Shown: in pieces, positions 1 through 9,495 of the stretch | How the letters are laid out: each line of letters opens with the position of its first letter | Position numbering within the stretch: the stretch's first letter is position 1 | Assembly: GCF_017982655.1 (NCBI RefSeq) | Contig: NZ_JABXYX010000005.1 | Span: forward strand, 48,913-112,912 | From: Brasilonema sp. CT11 | GTDB taxonomy: Bacteria; Cyanobacteriota; Cyanobacteriia; Cyanobacteriales; Nostocaceae | Length of the DNA: 64,000 bases | Direction: 5' to 3' | Position numbers and translations under genes: made by a program | Notes under the pieces: generated by a model | Database searches by the model: none | Seen by the model: only the letters and a program-made list of their open reading frames with translations | What the model was told of the DNA's origin: nothing

Positions 1-1422
1 CACAATGTCTGTCTGCCCGCTATAGCGTGCCAATAAAATCTTGAAAGCGGCGAGTAAGGTCATAAAGAGGGTTGCTCCTGCCTCCTGCCCCAAACTCTCT
101 AGCCTTTGTTTCAAGTTCTTGTCGATCTGAAAAACGATAGTACTGCCCTGGAAAGTCTGAACAGGTGGCCGAGAGCGCGAAGTAGGGAGTTCGAGCAACG
201 GCGGCGCATCCGCTAAATGCTGTTGCCAATAGTCAAGATGCTTTTGCTGCACCTCTGGGGTCAAATATTGGTTTTGCCAGTAGGAAAAATCGCCATACTG
301 GATCGACAAATCCGGCAATGGAGAGGCAACGCCCTGCAAGCTAGCTGCATAAATTGCAGCCAGTTCGCGAAAGAAGATATTTATTGACCAACCATCAGAG
401 ACAATGTGATGCATCGAAAGCAGCAATCGGTGCTTTTCATGATCCAGCCGTAACAGTTGGAACCGTATTAATGGTCCGCGAGATAGGTCAAAAGGATCTC
501 GAATCGCGTCATCCGCTAACCGTGCAGCCTCAGTATCTGCTTCTTCGTTAGGTAAAGATTGCAAGTCAATAACTTGCAGGATGACTGCTTTAGCGGGCGC
601 GACGATCTGAACGGGAACACCGTTTTCCAGAGCAAAAGTCGTGCGCAGGGCTTCGTGACGTCTTACAATCTCTGTTAGGCTTTGCCCTAAGGCATAAACA
701 TCGATCTGTCCAATCAGGTCAACTTCCGCCGCCATATTGTAGGTGGCGCTAGAACCCTCTAATTGAGAGAGAAACCACAACCGCTTCTGTGCAAATGATA
801 AAGGCAATGAACCTTTGCGAGATATCACTGAGATGGGGGCTATAGGCATTCGGTCTTGCCGCCCGGTGGCTTCGATATGCTCTGCGAGTTTTGCGATCGT
901 TGGCAACTCAAACAAACGGCGTACCGATAATTCGATGGAAAAGATATCACGCACCCGCGAAGACAATTGCATTGCGAGCAGTGAATGACCACCGAGCCTG
1001 AAAAAATTGTCGTGGATACTCACAGACTGCTGTTGCAATATCTCCTGCCATAAACCCTTCAACATCTCCTCTATAGGGGTGCGAGGTGCAGCATAATCGA
1101 TGTCCAAATCATGCAGATCCGTTCCATCAATACATAGTAATGCACGCCGATCAACCTTACCATTGGGCATCAACGGCAAGTCTTTGACCAGCACAAAAGC
1201 CTCTGGCACCATATAGTCGGGTAATTTCTCTTTGAGAAACTCGCAAAGCTCCTTTTTTGTTACGAGATGCCCAGAGCGGCAAACGATATAAGCCGTTAAC
1301 TGCGGATCGCCAGGTGCTTGCTTTGTCTCTGGGGCACTTGCTAGCATCTCATTGAGCCATATTGATAACAGCTCGCGTCGTCTCACAGAAAGAGTAGTGA
1401 TATAAGCATGGAGATCGTTCAT
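1..1422 (-). CDS. NRPS, 3'-partial: adenylation C-terminal subdomain, PCP, condensation domain
   Basis: Open reading frame that starts at ATG 1422 (MNDLHAYIT) and runs off the left edge after 474 codons. Residues about 1-35 form a helix-like leader. Residues about 40-100 are only the C-terminal subdomain of an adenylation domain (LTAYIV, then MPNGKVDRRALL, the A10 motif with the catalytic lysine). A peptidyl carrier protein follows (DNFFRLGGHSLLAMQL, Ser for phosphopantetheine), then a condensation domain with SFAQKRLWFL and a canonical HHIVSDGW motif. No A-domain core is present in this protein. The core lies at the end of the upstream NRPS gene, 93 bp away on the same strand, where a methyltransferase occupies the place of this subdomain. 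I infer that the two polypeptides assemble one A domain in trans and that this module then condenses the next residue. The remaining modules lie outside the window. Confidence 0.88.
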   Translation of the reverse strand, partial: MNDLHAYITTLSVRRRELLSIWLNEMLASAPETKQAPGDPQLTAYIVCRSGHLVTKKELCEFLKEKLPDYMVPEAFVLVKDLPLMPNGKVDRRALLCIDGTDLHDLDIDYAAPRTPIEEMLKGLWQEILQQQSVSIHDNFFRLGGHSLLAMQLSSRVRDIFSIELSVRRLFELPTIAKLAEHIEATGRQDRMPIAPISVISRKGSLPLSFAQKRLWFLSQLEGSSATYNMAAEVDLIGQIDVYALGQSLTEIVRRHEALRTTFALENGVPVQIVAPAKAVILQVIDLQSLPNEEADTEAARLADDAIRDPFDLSRGPLIRFQLLRLDHEKHRLLLSMHHIVSDGWSINIFFRELAAIYAASLQGVASPLPDLSIQYGDFSYWQNQYLTPEVQQKHLDYWQQHLADAPPLLELPTSRSRPPVQTFQGSTIVFQIDKNLKQRLESLGQEAGATLFMTLLAAFKILLARYSGQTDIV

Positions 1423-1515
1423 TTGGCCATCTTATGAGTCATATCAGAGTGATCCAGAACTTTTTTACACAGATGAGGTAATTATCACTAATTTGCCAGA
1501 CATGATATTAGAGTC

Positions 1516-4500
1516 TTATTTCACAGCTTTAACGACAATCATCGAATCTGCCCACCAATTAATATTGTCTTGGGGAGGAAACAGGGGTTTAACGACACTC
1601 AAAGTAAAAGAACTGAAATACTTAAAAAGAAGTCGCTGATGCCGACGACTAAAGGAGTCAATTTCGTTGGTATAGTATGTAAAAATGCCGCCTTCTCTGA
1701 GGCAAAAAGCTGCAGTTTCAAAAAATGGCTCCGCAAAAGTTATACTTTCAATGACGAACTTTTGGAATTCCTCCTCACTTGTAGGATACGTATCGAAGAG
1801 AATGCCGTCATACGTTCCCAACTGCTCCGAGACGTCCTGCCACCTCCCCTGAAGCAATTTAAATTCGCATCTAGGGTATCCAGTACGCCACTGCTCAAAA
1901 GTTTTCACTACGTCATCGTTACACTCAATGATGGTGTGCGATTTCACGCCACGTTGTTGGATATATGTTGCAGAGATACCCATCCCAAATCCAACTTCCA
2001 ACACATGACCATGCGTTTCTGTAACAATATCTGCCATCGCCTTCATCAAAGGGTGTTGCCAATCTTGCATGACTTGTTGAGCGTCAATGATGAGTTGAGA
2101 GCCATCATGCTGCATGGGCATTTTCTGCCATTCATCGCGCATCTCTGTCCTTTCGGCACTCTCGACAAACCGTTGTGATAGTTTGTCCAAATACTTGATG
2201 TCATCGGCAAACTCATCAAGGGTGCGTTGCAGAATCCAGTTCCTTTGGAATTGACGTGGAGGTCTTATATAGTTCTGATCTTTAAGATATAATGAAAGCT
2301 CAAATTCAGGAAATTTTCGATGCATAACTTCTCCGGCTGAATAAATGGGAGGACTGTTCCGTGCGAGTTGAAGTTCGACTTCATCCTCCGAAAGATTCTT
2401 TATACTTGCTAAGAGGTGGTGCGCTTGTTTCTGATTCAGACACTGGAGTTTGGTCACCAAATCTTCTATGTCTTGGCTTGAAGACTCAGCCTTTGTGTTT
2501 CTTTGCCTTCTAAGTACAACAGCATCTAGAACCTTAACGTGTTGCTTGAGTTTGGCTTCAACCTCGCCCAATTCAATCCGGAAGCCACGAACTTTAACTT
2601 GTCCATCAATGCGCCCGTAAAATTGAACTTGACCGTCAGGCAAGTAGCTTGTGATATCACCAGTTCTATACAAGCGGGCTCCAAATCCACCACTGTAGGG
2701 ATCGGGAACGAACATCTCAGCTGTGAGGGCTGGGCAATTTAAATACCCCCTTGCCAAAGAAGACCCTCCAATATATAATTCTCCTGGTACTCCAACCGGA
2801 AGCAGGTTGCCGTTAGGATCGCACACGTAAAGGGTACGATTTGCAACGGGGTTACCGAGTGGCAAGCGATTTGACCCACTGTTGCTATCAGATGCAGAAA
2901 CCTTGTATAGGGCGCTGGTGATCGTTACTTCAGTCGGTCCATAGGCATTGAGCAAGCAAGCCCCTTTGATTGGCGTTTGTTGCCACATTTGAAGAGAATC
3001 AAAGGGAAAAACTTCTCCCCCAATGATCGCGAGCCTGAGCCGATAATTTGGAATAAAAATCGGATCTCTAGCCCATTCCTCAACCACCTGTTGCCAATAA
3101 GCTGGTGGAAGATTTATGACGGTGAGTCCTTGATTTTCAATCTGGCTTCGGAGTTCGGCGACTGTCCAAACACTGGTGTCGCGTAAGACTAATGTAGCTC
3201 CGTTTACAAGGGTAGAAAAAATCTGCTCAACAGCGGCATCGAAGTTGAATGAAGTAAACTGCAAGACGCGATCCTTAGGCTGTATGTTGTAAGCAGCTTG
3301 GATGTGCTGACAGTGGTTGACAAGTGCGCGATGCGAAATTGCAACGCCTTTGGGGTTACCAGTTGAACCCGATGTGTAAATCGTGTAAGCTAAATTATCA
3401 GGGCTAATGGCACTAGATAAATTCGCATGACCGATCTCATGCAGAACAGGCAAGGTCTGGTCTAGCAGTACGATTTTAGCTTGATGCTTGGGTAAGCATG
3501 CTGATGATTCAACAGTTGTCAGGATTATAGAAACATCGGCATCCTTCACTATGAAAGCGAGCCGTTCTTGTGGATAGGTGGGGTCTAACGGCACCAAGGC
3601 ACCACCAGCTTTTATGATACCCAAGAGTCCGACGAGCGCGTTTACGCAGCGTTCTATACAAAGACCAACAGGTACTTCCGGACTGACTCCAAGGGTGCGC
3701 AAGTGATGTGCGAGTTGATTGGCTCTGGCGTTGAGCGCGTTATAGGTCATCTGCTGATTGCCCAGTACGAGGGCTATTGCATCTGGCGTGCGCTCTGCCT
3801 GTTCTTCAAATAAATGATGGATGCACTTTTTGGTAAATTGTTGTTCTTCAACAAAGTTGTTCCAAACTGACAGCACCTGGTGTCGCTCTTGCGACGTCAA
3901 CATCGAAACCGTCGAAAGTTTTTTAGTTGGTGCGGTTGAAATCGCTTCTAGTAAGACTTTAAAGTGACCGCCCATACGTTCGATGCGGTCTGCATCGAAC
4001 AAATCGCAGTTGTATTCGATCTCGCCAATAAGCTCATCTCCGGCGTCTTGCAGCGTGAGGCTTAAATCAACAATTGATGTTCCGGTCTCGATCTCGACAT
4101 AGTCGGCATCCAACCCGTGAAAATTCAGCCTCTGCATTGGCGAGCGCTGCCAAACAAACATGACTTGAAACAAGGCATTGTGGCTGAGACTGCGCTCCGG
4201 CTTTAAAGCCTCAATGAGTTGTTCAAAAGGAAGGTCTTGATTTTCACGAGCCTCCAAAACAACTTTACGAACGCGAGCCAGCAACTCTAGGAAGGTCGGA
4301 TCGCCAGAAAAGTCGAGCCGCAGCACCAGTGTATTGACAAAGAAACCGATTGAAGACTCAATTTCTCGACTGGATCGAGTGGAAGCGGGAGTGCCAACAA
4401 CCATATCCCTCTCTCCACTGTAGTTTGCAAGCAAAGTTGCAAAGCCAGAGAGCAGTACCATGAACATGGTTGCCCCTGATTCTGCTGCCACCTGTCTCAG

Positions 4501-7053
4501 CCTGCGTGTCAAGTTAGGGGGAATCGTAAATCGATAGTGACGTCCCCGAAACGTCTGAACTGCTGTACGCACGCGATCGCTCGGAAGCGTTAGCACCTGA
4601 GGAACATCTGCTAATTTACGCTTCCAGAACCGCAGTTGGGCATCAAGCACCTCATCGGTTAAACGATAACGTTGCCAGAGGGCAAAGTCAGCATACTGGA
4701 TTGGAACATCTTCTAAACGAGAAGGAACGCCTTGCGTATAAGCATTATAAAGCGCCACCAGTTCCCTGATAAAAATGTCCATGCTCCAATCATCTGAAAT
4801 GATATGGTGCATGACGCAAACCAAAACACGATCCTGTGACCCCATTTCGAGCAATGCGACGCGGAGCAAGGGACATCGAGTCAGATCGAATGGCTCTGTG
4901 ATAATTTCTGAAGCATGCTGTTGAGCTACAGCTAATCGCTTTTCTACAGGGACATTCTGTAAGTCAATATATGATAATGGTATAATTTGACTGCTTGCAA
5001 CTGAGCGCACTGGAGAGCCGTTTACTAAAGGATAGGTCGTGCGTAGAGCATCATGGCGTTGCACAACCTCTGCTAGGCTCTGCTCTAGAGCCCACTCCTG
5101 CAAAGCACCTGTCAGGCGATGGGCAGTATAAGTAACGTAAGCCACCCGTGCCCCTTCCATCTGGTCCAGAAACCACAACCGCTGCTCTGCAAAGGAAAGG
5201 AGAAATGCGCTTCGATTAAAAGTGTTATTAATAGGAGGTAGAGCGGAAAATTTCGTAGTTTGGTACTGTGTGAGATGTGTGACAAATGTGGCGATCGTTG
5301 GGGCGTCAAAAAGAGTACGGACAGGAATTGTTACCTTGAAAGACTCGCGCACTCGATCTACGATCTGGGCAGCAACTAGGGAATCTCCTCCCAGTTCAAA
5401 GAAATCATCATCAATACCAACCTGTTCTACGCCCAGAAACTCCTCCCAAATTCTCACAAGCCGCGTTTCATTAGGAGTGCGGGGTGCGATGTAAACCTGC
5501 CCCTGAGTCAACGATCTAAAATCCGCTGTAGGCAAAGCCTGACGATTTGTCTTCCCACTGGGTGTGCGCGGTAATGCGTCAAGAAAGATGACAGCAGCTG
5601 GCACCATTGCTTCAGGAAGACTCTCTCTCAAATGGCTTCGCAGATCAACGCTGGTTACTCCTTGAGGCTGTTTGGGAACTACATAAGCAATCAATTGTAG
5701 TATAAATCCAGGTTTCTGCTCTCGGGCAACTACAACAGCCTCGCGAACTTGTGGATGTCTGTTAAGCGTTCCTTCGATTTCTCCAAGTTCGATGCGCTGA
5801 CCGCGAATCTTCACCTGATGGTCAATACGACCGAGATATTCGAGGACACCATCAGCTGTGTAACGCGAAAAATCGCCGGATTTGTATAGCCGCGTGCCTG
5901 GTCGATCACTACAGGGATCTGGTATGAATTTTTCAGCAGTCAATGCCGGACGGTTCAGATAACCGCGAGCAAGACCAACACCACCGATGTGTAGTTCCGC
6001 TTGAACATCGCTACCAACGGGCTGTAGACGATCGTCTAAAAGATAAAGGGACGTGTTAGTAATAGGGTAACCAATGGGCACCGCAGATCGTTTACTATCA
6101 CGTTTACATTCCCAATAACTGACTTCAATAGAAGCTTCCGTGGGTCCATAGAGATTGTATAGGTTAGCGTCAGGGTAAGCTGAAAAGAAAGCCTCCTCCA
6201 GATCCACAGGCAACTCTTCTCCACTGTTAAACCAATGTTTCAATCTCGGCAGTTGGGCTTGAAGATCGGAAGCAGCGTGAAGTACCATGCGTAACAGTGT
6301 TGCTACCATAGTAATACGCGTAACACCTGCTCCCGCTAGCACTTCGATAAACCGCTGGGGATCTCGTACCACAGCGTCCGGGATGATAGCGACAGGTTTG
6401 CCTTGCAGTATCGGGGCAAAAATCTCGGCAATATGATCGACAAAGCAGAACGGAGCCTTCTGGCAAAAGACTTCACCATCTTCATAGGGAAAAGTCTGCC
6501 ACATCCAATGCATACGATTGACCATCCCTCGGTGAAGACCTAGCACCCCCTTCGGTCGTCCGGTCGAACCTGAAGTGTAAATCACGTATGCTAGATTATC
6601 AGGTGTAGCGAAATTTTTAAGATTATCGTTGCTCGCAGCATACTGAGACAAAATTTCCCCATCGAAATAAACCACTTCAGCACAATGTTCGGGTAATGCT
6701 TGTGCAAGTTTCTTCAGCGTTAGAATCAGGGGAACCTCTGCATCCTTCAACATAAAAGTCAAGCGTTCGCTTGGATAACTCGGATCGAACGGTATGTAAG
6801 CTCCACCTGCTTTAAGTACCCCCAGCATCCCTACAACCATGTCTAAAGAACGCTCAACGTAAATACCTACAAGAACTTCTGGCCCAACACCTCTTGCCCG
6901 TAAGAGGTTAGCCAACTGATTTGCACGGCAGTTTAAAGCCTTGTAGGTTAGTTGATAGCCTTCAAAGCATACGGCCACTGAGTCAGGTGTTAACGCTACC
7001 TGCTCTTCAAAAATCTCGTGGATACATCGATTTTTTGGGAAATCCGCTTCCAT
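1516..7053 (-). CDS. NRPS: A-PCP-C-A(core)-methyltransferase (GAMT-like)
   Basis: 1845 residues, apparently the loading plus first extension modules of a nonribosomal peptide assembly line. Order by approximate residue: A1 10-515 (A3 YTSGSTGRPKG; A10 PRTPSGKTNRQAL), PCP 530-600 (ELGGDSL), C 625-1060 (HHIISDDW, Gly of HHxxxDG replaced by Asp), A2 core 1085-1550 (YTSGSTGNPKG to A8 VRGFRIELGEVE), then a methyltransferase to the C terminus. The latter has EVGFGMG at about 1686, IIECND and GILFDTYP, the signature of guanidinoacetate N-methyltransferase. A2 has no A10 lysine; that piece begins the next gene. Pocket residues by eye against GrsA: A1 V-D-A-A-F-S-L-I-E, A2 D-A-E-N-I-G-A-I-T; I do not assign substrates. 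The MT suggests methylation of a guanidino or amino nitrogen. There is no strong Shine-Dalgarno at the start. Confidence 0.93.
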   Translation of the reverse strand: MEADFPKNRCIHEIFEEQVALTPDSVAVCFEGYQLTYKALNCRANQLANLLRARGVGPEVLVGIYVERSLDMVVGMLGVLKAGGAYIPFDPSYPSERLTFMLKDAEVPLILTLKKLAQALPEHCAEVVYFDGEILSQYAASNDNLKNFATPDNLAYVIYTSGSTGRPKGVLGLHRGMVNRMHWMWQTFPYEDGEVFCQKAPFCFVDHIAEIFAPILQGKPVAIIPDAVVRDPQRFIEVLAGAGVTRITMVATLLRMVLHAASDLQAQLPRLKHWFNSGEELPVDLEEAFFSAYPDANLYNLYGPTEASIEVSYWECKRDSKRSAVPIGYPITNTSLYLLDDRLQPVGSDVQAELHIGGVGLARGYLNRPALTAEKFIPDPCSDRPGTRLYKSGDFSRYTADGVLEYLGRIDHQVKIRGQRIELGEIEGTLNRHPQVREAVVVAREQKPGFILQLIAYVVPKQPQGVTSVDLRSHLRESLPEAMVPAAVIFLDALPRTPSGKTNRQALPTADFRSLTQGQVYIAPRTPNETRLVRIWEEFLGVEQVGIDDDFFELGGDSLVAAQIVDRVRESFKVTIPVRTLFDAPTIATFVTHLTQYQTTKFSALPPINNTFNRSAFLLSFAEQRLWFLDQMEGARVAYVTYTAHRLTGALQEWALEQSLAEVVQRHDALRTTYPLVNGSPVRSVASSQIIPLSYIDLQNVPVEKRLAVAQQHASEIITEPFDLTRCPLLRVALLEMGSQDRVLVCVMHHIISDDWSMDIFIRELVALYNAYTQGVPSRLEDVPIQYADFALWQRYRLTDEVLDAQLRFWKRKLADVPQVLTLPSDRVRTAVQTFRGRHYRFTIPPNLTRRLRQVAAESGATMFMVLLSGFATLLANYSGERDMVVGTPASTRSSREIESSIGFFVNTLVLRLDFSGDPTFLELLARVRKVVLEARENQDLPFEQLIEALKPERSLSHNALFQVMFVWQRSPMQRLNFHGLDADYVEIETGTSIVDLSLTLQDAGDELIGEIEYNCDLFDADRIERMGGHFKVLLEAISTAPTKKLSTVSMLTSQERHQVLSVWNNFVEEQQFTKKCIHHLFEEQAERTPDAIALVLGNQQMTYNALNARANQLAHHLRTLGVSPEVPVGLCIERCVNALVGLLGIIKAGGALVPLDPTYPQERLAFIVKDADVSIILTTVESSACLPKHQAKIVLLDQTLPVLHEIGHANLSSAISPDNLAYTIYTSGSTGNPKGVAISHRALVNHCQHIQAAYNIQPKDRVLQFTSFNFDAAVEQIFSTLVNGATLVLRDTSVWTVAELRSQIENQGLTVINLPPAYWQQVVEEWARDPIFIPNYRLRLAIIGGEVFPFDSLQMWQQTPIKGACLLNAYGPTEVTITSALYKVSASDSNSGSNRLPLGNPVANRTLYVCDPNGNLLPVGVPGELYIGGSSLARGYLNCPALTAEMFVPDPYSGGFGARLYRTGDITSYLPDGQVQFYGRIDGQVKVRGFRIELGEVEAKLKQHVKVLDAVVLRRQRNTKAESSSQDIEDLVTKLQCLNQKQAHHLLASIKNLSEDEVELQLARNSPPIYSAGEVMHRKFPEFELSLYLKDQNYIRPPRQFQRNWILQRTLDEFADDIKYLDKLSQRFVESAERTEMRDEWQKMPMQHDGSQLIIDAQQVMQDWQHPLMKAMADIVTETHGHVLEVGFGMGISATYIQQRGVKSHTIIECNDDVVKTFEQWRTGYPRCEFKLLQGRWQDVSEQLGTYDGILFDTYPTSEEEFQKFVIESITFAEPFFETAAFCLREGGIFTYYTNEIDSFSRRHQRLLFKYFSSFTLSVVKPLFPPQDNINWWADSMIVVKAVK

Positions 7054-7195
7054 GACATTTCAATCAATCTATATCTTTTACCGCTCGTTAGCCAAGAACG
7101 AATTATTTATTCCTCATAGCTTTTGTCTACAGATTTGTCTACAGATAAATAGCTACTTTATCTTAGTTGTAAAGACAGATATATTCAGAATTTAA

Positions 7196-9469
7196 CTACC
7201 AAGCATCTAAAGGATCGACTCCTCCTTCTTCAACGATCTGTCTTTTCAGCTTTTCTAATTCTACTCTGTCATAAGTATGACCTGCACGGGCTAGTAATAT
7301 TCGCTCCTTCAGGGATTCAGCAGAAACTTTCCCAATCAAATCGAGCACTTTAACAACTTCCACACCTCCTGATTGAGTAACATCTTTTACCTTATCAGGA
7401 TTGTTTGTTAACAGTCGAATCCTCCTCACTTTCAAACGACGTAAAATCTCCATCATAGATTCAAAATTTCTTTCGTCTCTTTTAAAACTTAAATCATTAA
7501 AGGAAGAAGCAACTACATCTCTGCCAGTTTGATACCCATACGAATACAAAGCAGCAATCATAACTTGCCCGATACCTCTTCCTGCATGATTTTCGCCAGC
7601 CCCCATAATAAAAATTCCACCTAAAGGGTCTTTTGATATTTTCTCTAATGCTAAATCTCTTTGTTCGTCACAATCACAATGAGCGGAGTGGAGATAGTGA
7701 CCGTGCGGGCATAGTGATTGCAATCTTACTAGAGGGACACCTTCTCCTAAATGATTTAAATCACCATATGTAGCGACGTAATAAGCATCCTCATCGGCCC
7801 CACCTTCTCCAAATACAAACAAAGATATATTAAATTTTTTTATTGTATTTTTGCTTCCGATTTTTAGAGGTAATTCATACGATTTGATTTCAACAACTCC
7901 GTCATCGTGAGTTTTCCAAATTCCATGTTGAATTAATTTTTGTCTAGCTATTTCCTTTTTTGAATTAAGCTTTGTATTTAGCGCAGTTGTTAACTCAGAT
8001 TGAAATGTATGTTTTCTCCATGGATAAGAAGTGACTTGAGTACAACACAGTTTTTTAAAGACCTGCTGTCCATTGTTTATACCTGTCCCTGAAAGACCAT
8101 AACCTCCACTACCAAAAGGAACAAATGGTCTTACATAATATGTTCCGTTCTCGCTAACCATACCAGTTTTCATTTGAGACCTTACATTTCTGAGTAGCTG
8201 TTTGTCGTTCGAGTAAAGGTAACCGCCTAGACCATAAATGGTATCATTAGCTAATTCGATTGCTTCCTCTACTTCAGAAAATATCACTATTGGTAAAACA
8301 GGACCGAATACTTCTTCTTTCCAAACTCGCATATTGCGTTCTACATTAGTAATCAATGTAGGTAGATAAAAATATCCATTCATTTCTAGAGGTATTGAAC
8401 CAGCAGTTATAATTGAGGCACCATTAATCTTAGCGTCTTCAACTTGCTCCTTTAAAGCCCTAAATTGAATACTGTCAACGAGAGGACCTATATGAGTTTT
8501 TATGCTTGATGGGTTTCCAATTGTTTTACTTTCGAGGATTTTAATTAAAGCCTCTAGTAAAGCATCATAAATACTTTTTTGAACAACTAATCGTTTGAGT
8601 CCATCACATACCTGTCCGCAGTTTTCAAAACGAGCTTTGTAAATTAGCTTTGCCGTGGATTCAATATCTACATCTTCAAAAACGATCCCAGGAGCCGATC
8701 CACCCAGTTCTGTATGGACACGAACGATCTTGTTCAATTTTGCCGCTTGCGAATTAGCAAGCTGGTGAATCATTAATCCAGTTTGAGAGCTTCCTGTGAA
8801 ACAGATCTGATCTACTCCTAGCCGAATCAATTGCTCTCCAGCTATACCATCCCCATACACTACACTGAAAACACCCTTTGGCAGCATAGAGTCCATAAGT
8901 ACGTCTAACTGCTTAGAAAATAAAGGGCATTTCTCTGAATGCTTAAAAACAACGGTATTTCCTACCAATAAATTAGGGATAACAGACCATACAAAATTGA
9001 GAAATGGAAAGTTCCATGGAACAATACATGCCGTCACGCCACACGGTTGATATGTTGTCTGATGAATTTCATGTCTATCTTCATGATTTATCGTTGGTTG
9101 GATAGCTTCAGAAACATTGTCTAGATACCATTGAATGCACTCAAACCCATCTTCCATTTCTTCCTGTGCTTCATTGATAGGTTTACCCATTTCATCAGTA
9201 ATGAGCTGTGCCAAAACTTTTTTTGATTCAACAAATTTTTTGAGGATAGGTTCTATCAATGAAATTCTTTCAAATACCGTTTTTAGTTGCCATTTCTTTT
9301 GAGCGCTACGAGCATACTCTACCATATCGTGAATCTCCTTTTCAGAGGAGATTACGACTTCACCAAGGATTTCAGTAGTTGATGGATTGATCGAAGTTAA
9401 TACAAAAGGAGCGATAGAAGGAGAGGACATTTTGTCAGATATTGCAAGATTTGAGAACAAATTTTTCAT
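7196..9469 (-). CDS. Aldehyde dehydrogenase fused to GTP cyclohydrolase II-like domain
   Basis: 757 residues. Residues about 15-480 are an NAD(P)-dependent aldehyde dehydrogenase: VPWNFPF, FTGSSQTG, general-base Glu in TELGGSAP and catalytic Cys in ENCGQVCDG are all present. After a linker, residues about 560-750 match GTP cyclohydrolase II (RibA): VPLVRLQS, zinc ligands as C...CDC (LCPHGHYLHSAHCDC), GRGIG, a conserved Tyr in the following helix, DERNF with the Arg of RibA, and RLLTNNPDKV. Each half would normally be a separate enzyme: aldehyde oxidation or reduction, and GTP opening to a diaminopyrimidine with loss of formate. It sits 26 bp upstream of the next cluster gene and 142 bp before the NRPS, so a role in building or tailoring the peptide's unusual residue is inferred. 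The gene looks more AT-rich than the NRPS genes. The fused substrate is unknown. Confidence 0.88.
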   Translation of the reverse strand: MKNLFSNLAISDKMSSPSIAPFVLTSINPSTTEILGEVVISSEKEIHDMVEYARSAQKKWQLKTVFERISLIEPILKKFVESKKVLAQLITDEMGKPINEAQEEMEDGFECIQWYLDNVSEAIQPTINHEDRHEIHQTTYQPCGVTACIVPWNFPFLNFVWSVIPNLLVGNTVVFKHSEKCPLFSKQLDVLMDSMLPKGVFSVVYGDGIAGEQLIRLGVDQICFTGSSQTGLMIHQLANSQAAKLNKIVRVHTELGGSAPGIVFEDVDIESTAKLIYKARFENCGQVCDGLKRLVVQKSIYDALLEALIKILESKTIGNPSSIKTHIGPLVDSIQFRALKEQVEDAKINGASIITAGSIPLEMNGYFYLPTLITNVERNMRVWKEEVFGPVLPIVIFSEVEEAIELANDTIYGLGGYLYSNDKQLLRNVRSQMKTGMVSENGTYYVRPFVPFGSGGYGLSGTGINNGQQVFKKLCCTQVTSYPWRKHTFQSELTTALNTKLNSKKEIARQKLIQHGIWKTHDDGVVEIKSYELPLKIGSKNTIKKFNISLFVFGEGGADEDAYYVATYGDLNHLGEGVPLVRLQSLCPHGHYLHSAHCDCDEQRDLALEKISKDPLGGIFIMGAGENHAGRGIGQVMIAALYSYGYQTGRDVVASSFNDLSFKRDERNFESMMEILRRLKVRRIRLLTNNPDKVKDVTQSGGVEVVKVLDLIGKVSAESLKERILLARAGHTYDRVELEKLKRQIVEEGGVDPLDAW

Positions 9470-9495
9470 GATATCTCTCGATTAACTCCAAATTG

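Noticed and set aside
20..229. Separate small gene at the left edge
   Set aside because: It is an out-of-frame shadow of the partial NRPS condensation domain.
1422..1516. Sequencing frameshift joining the two NRPS genes
   Set aside because: The 93-bp gap carries stops, the first protein ends at a GAMT-like C terminus and the second has its own ATG, so no single-base change would fuse them.
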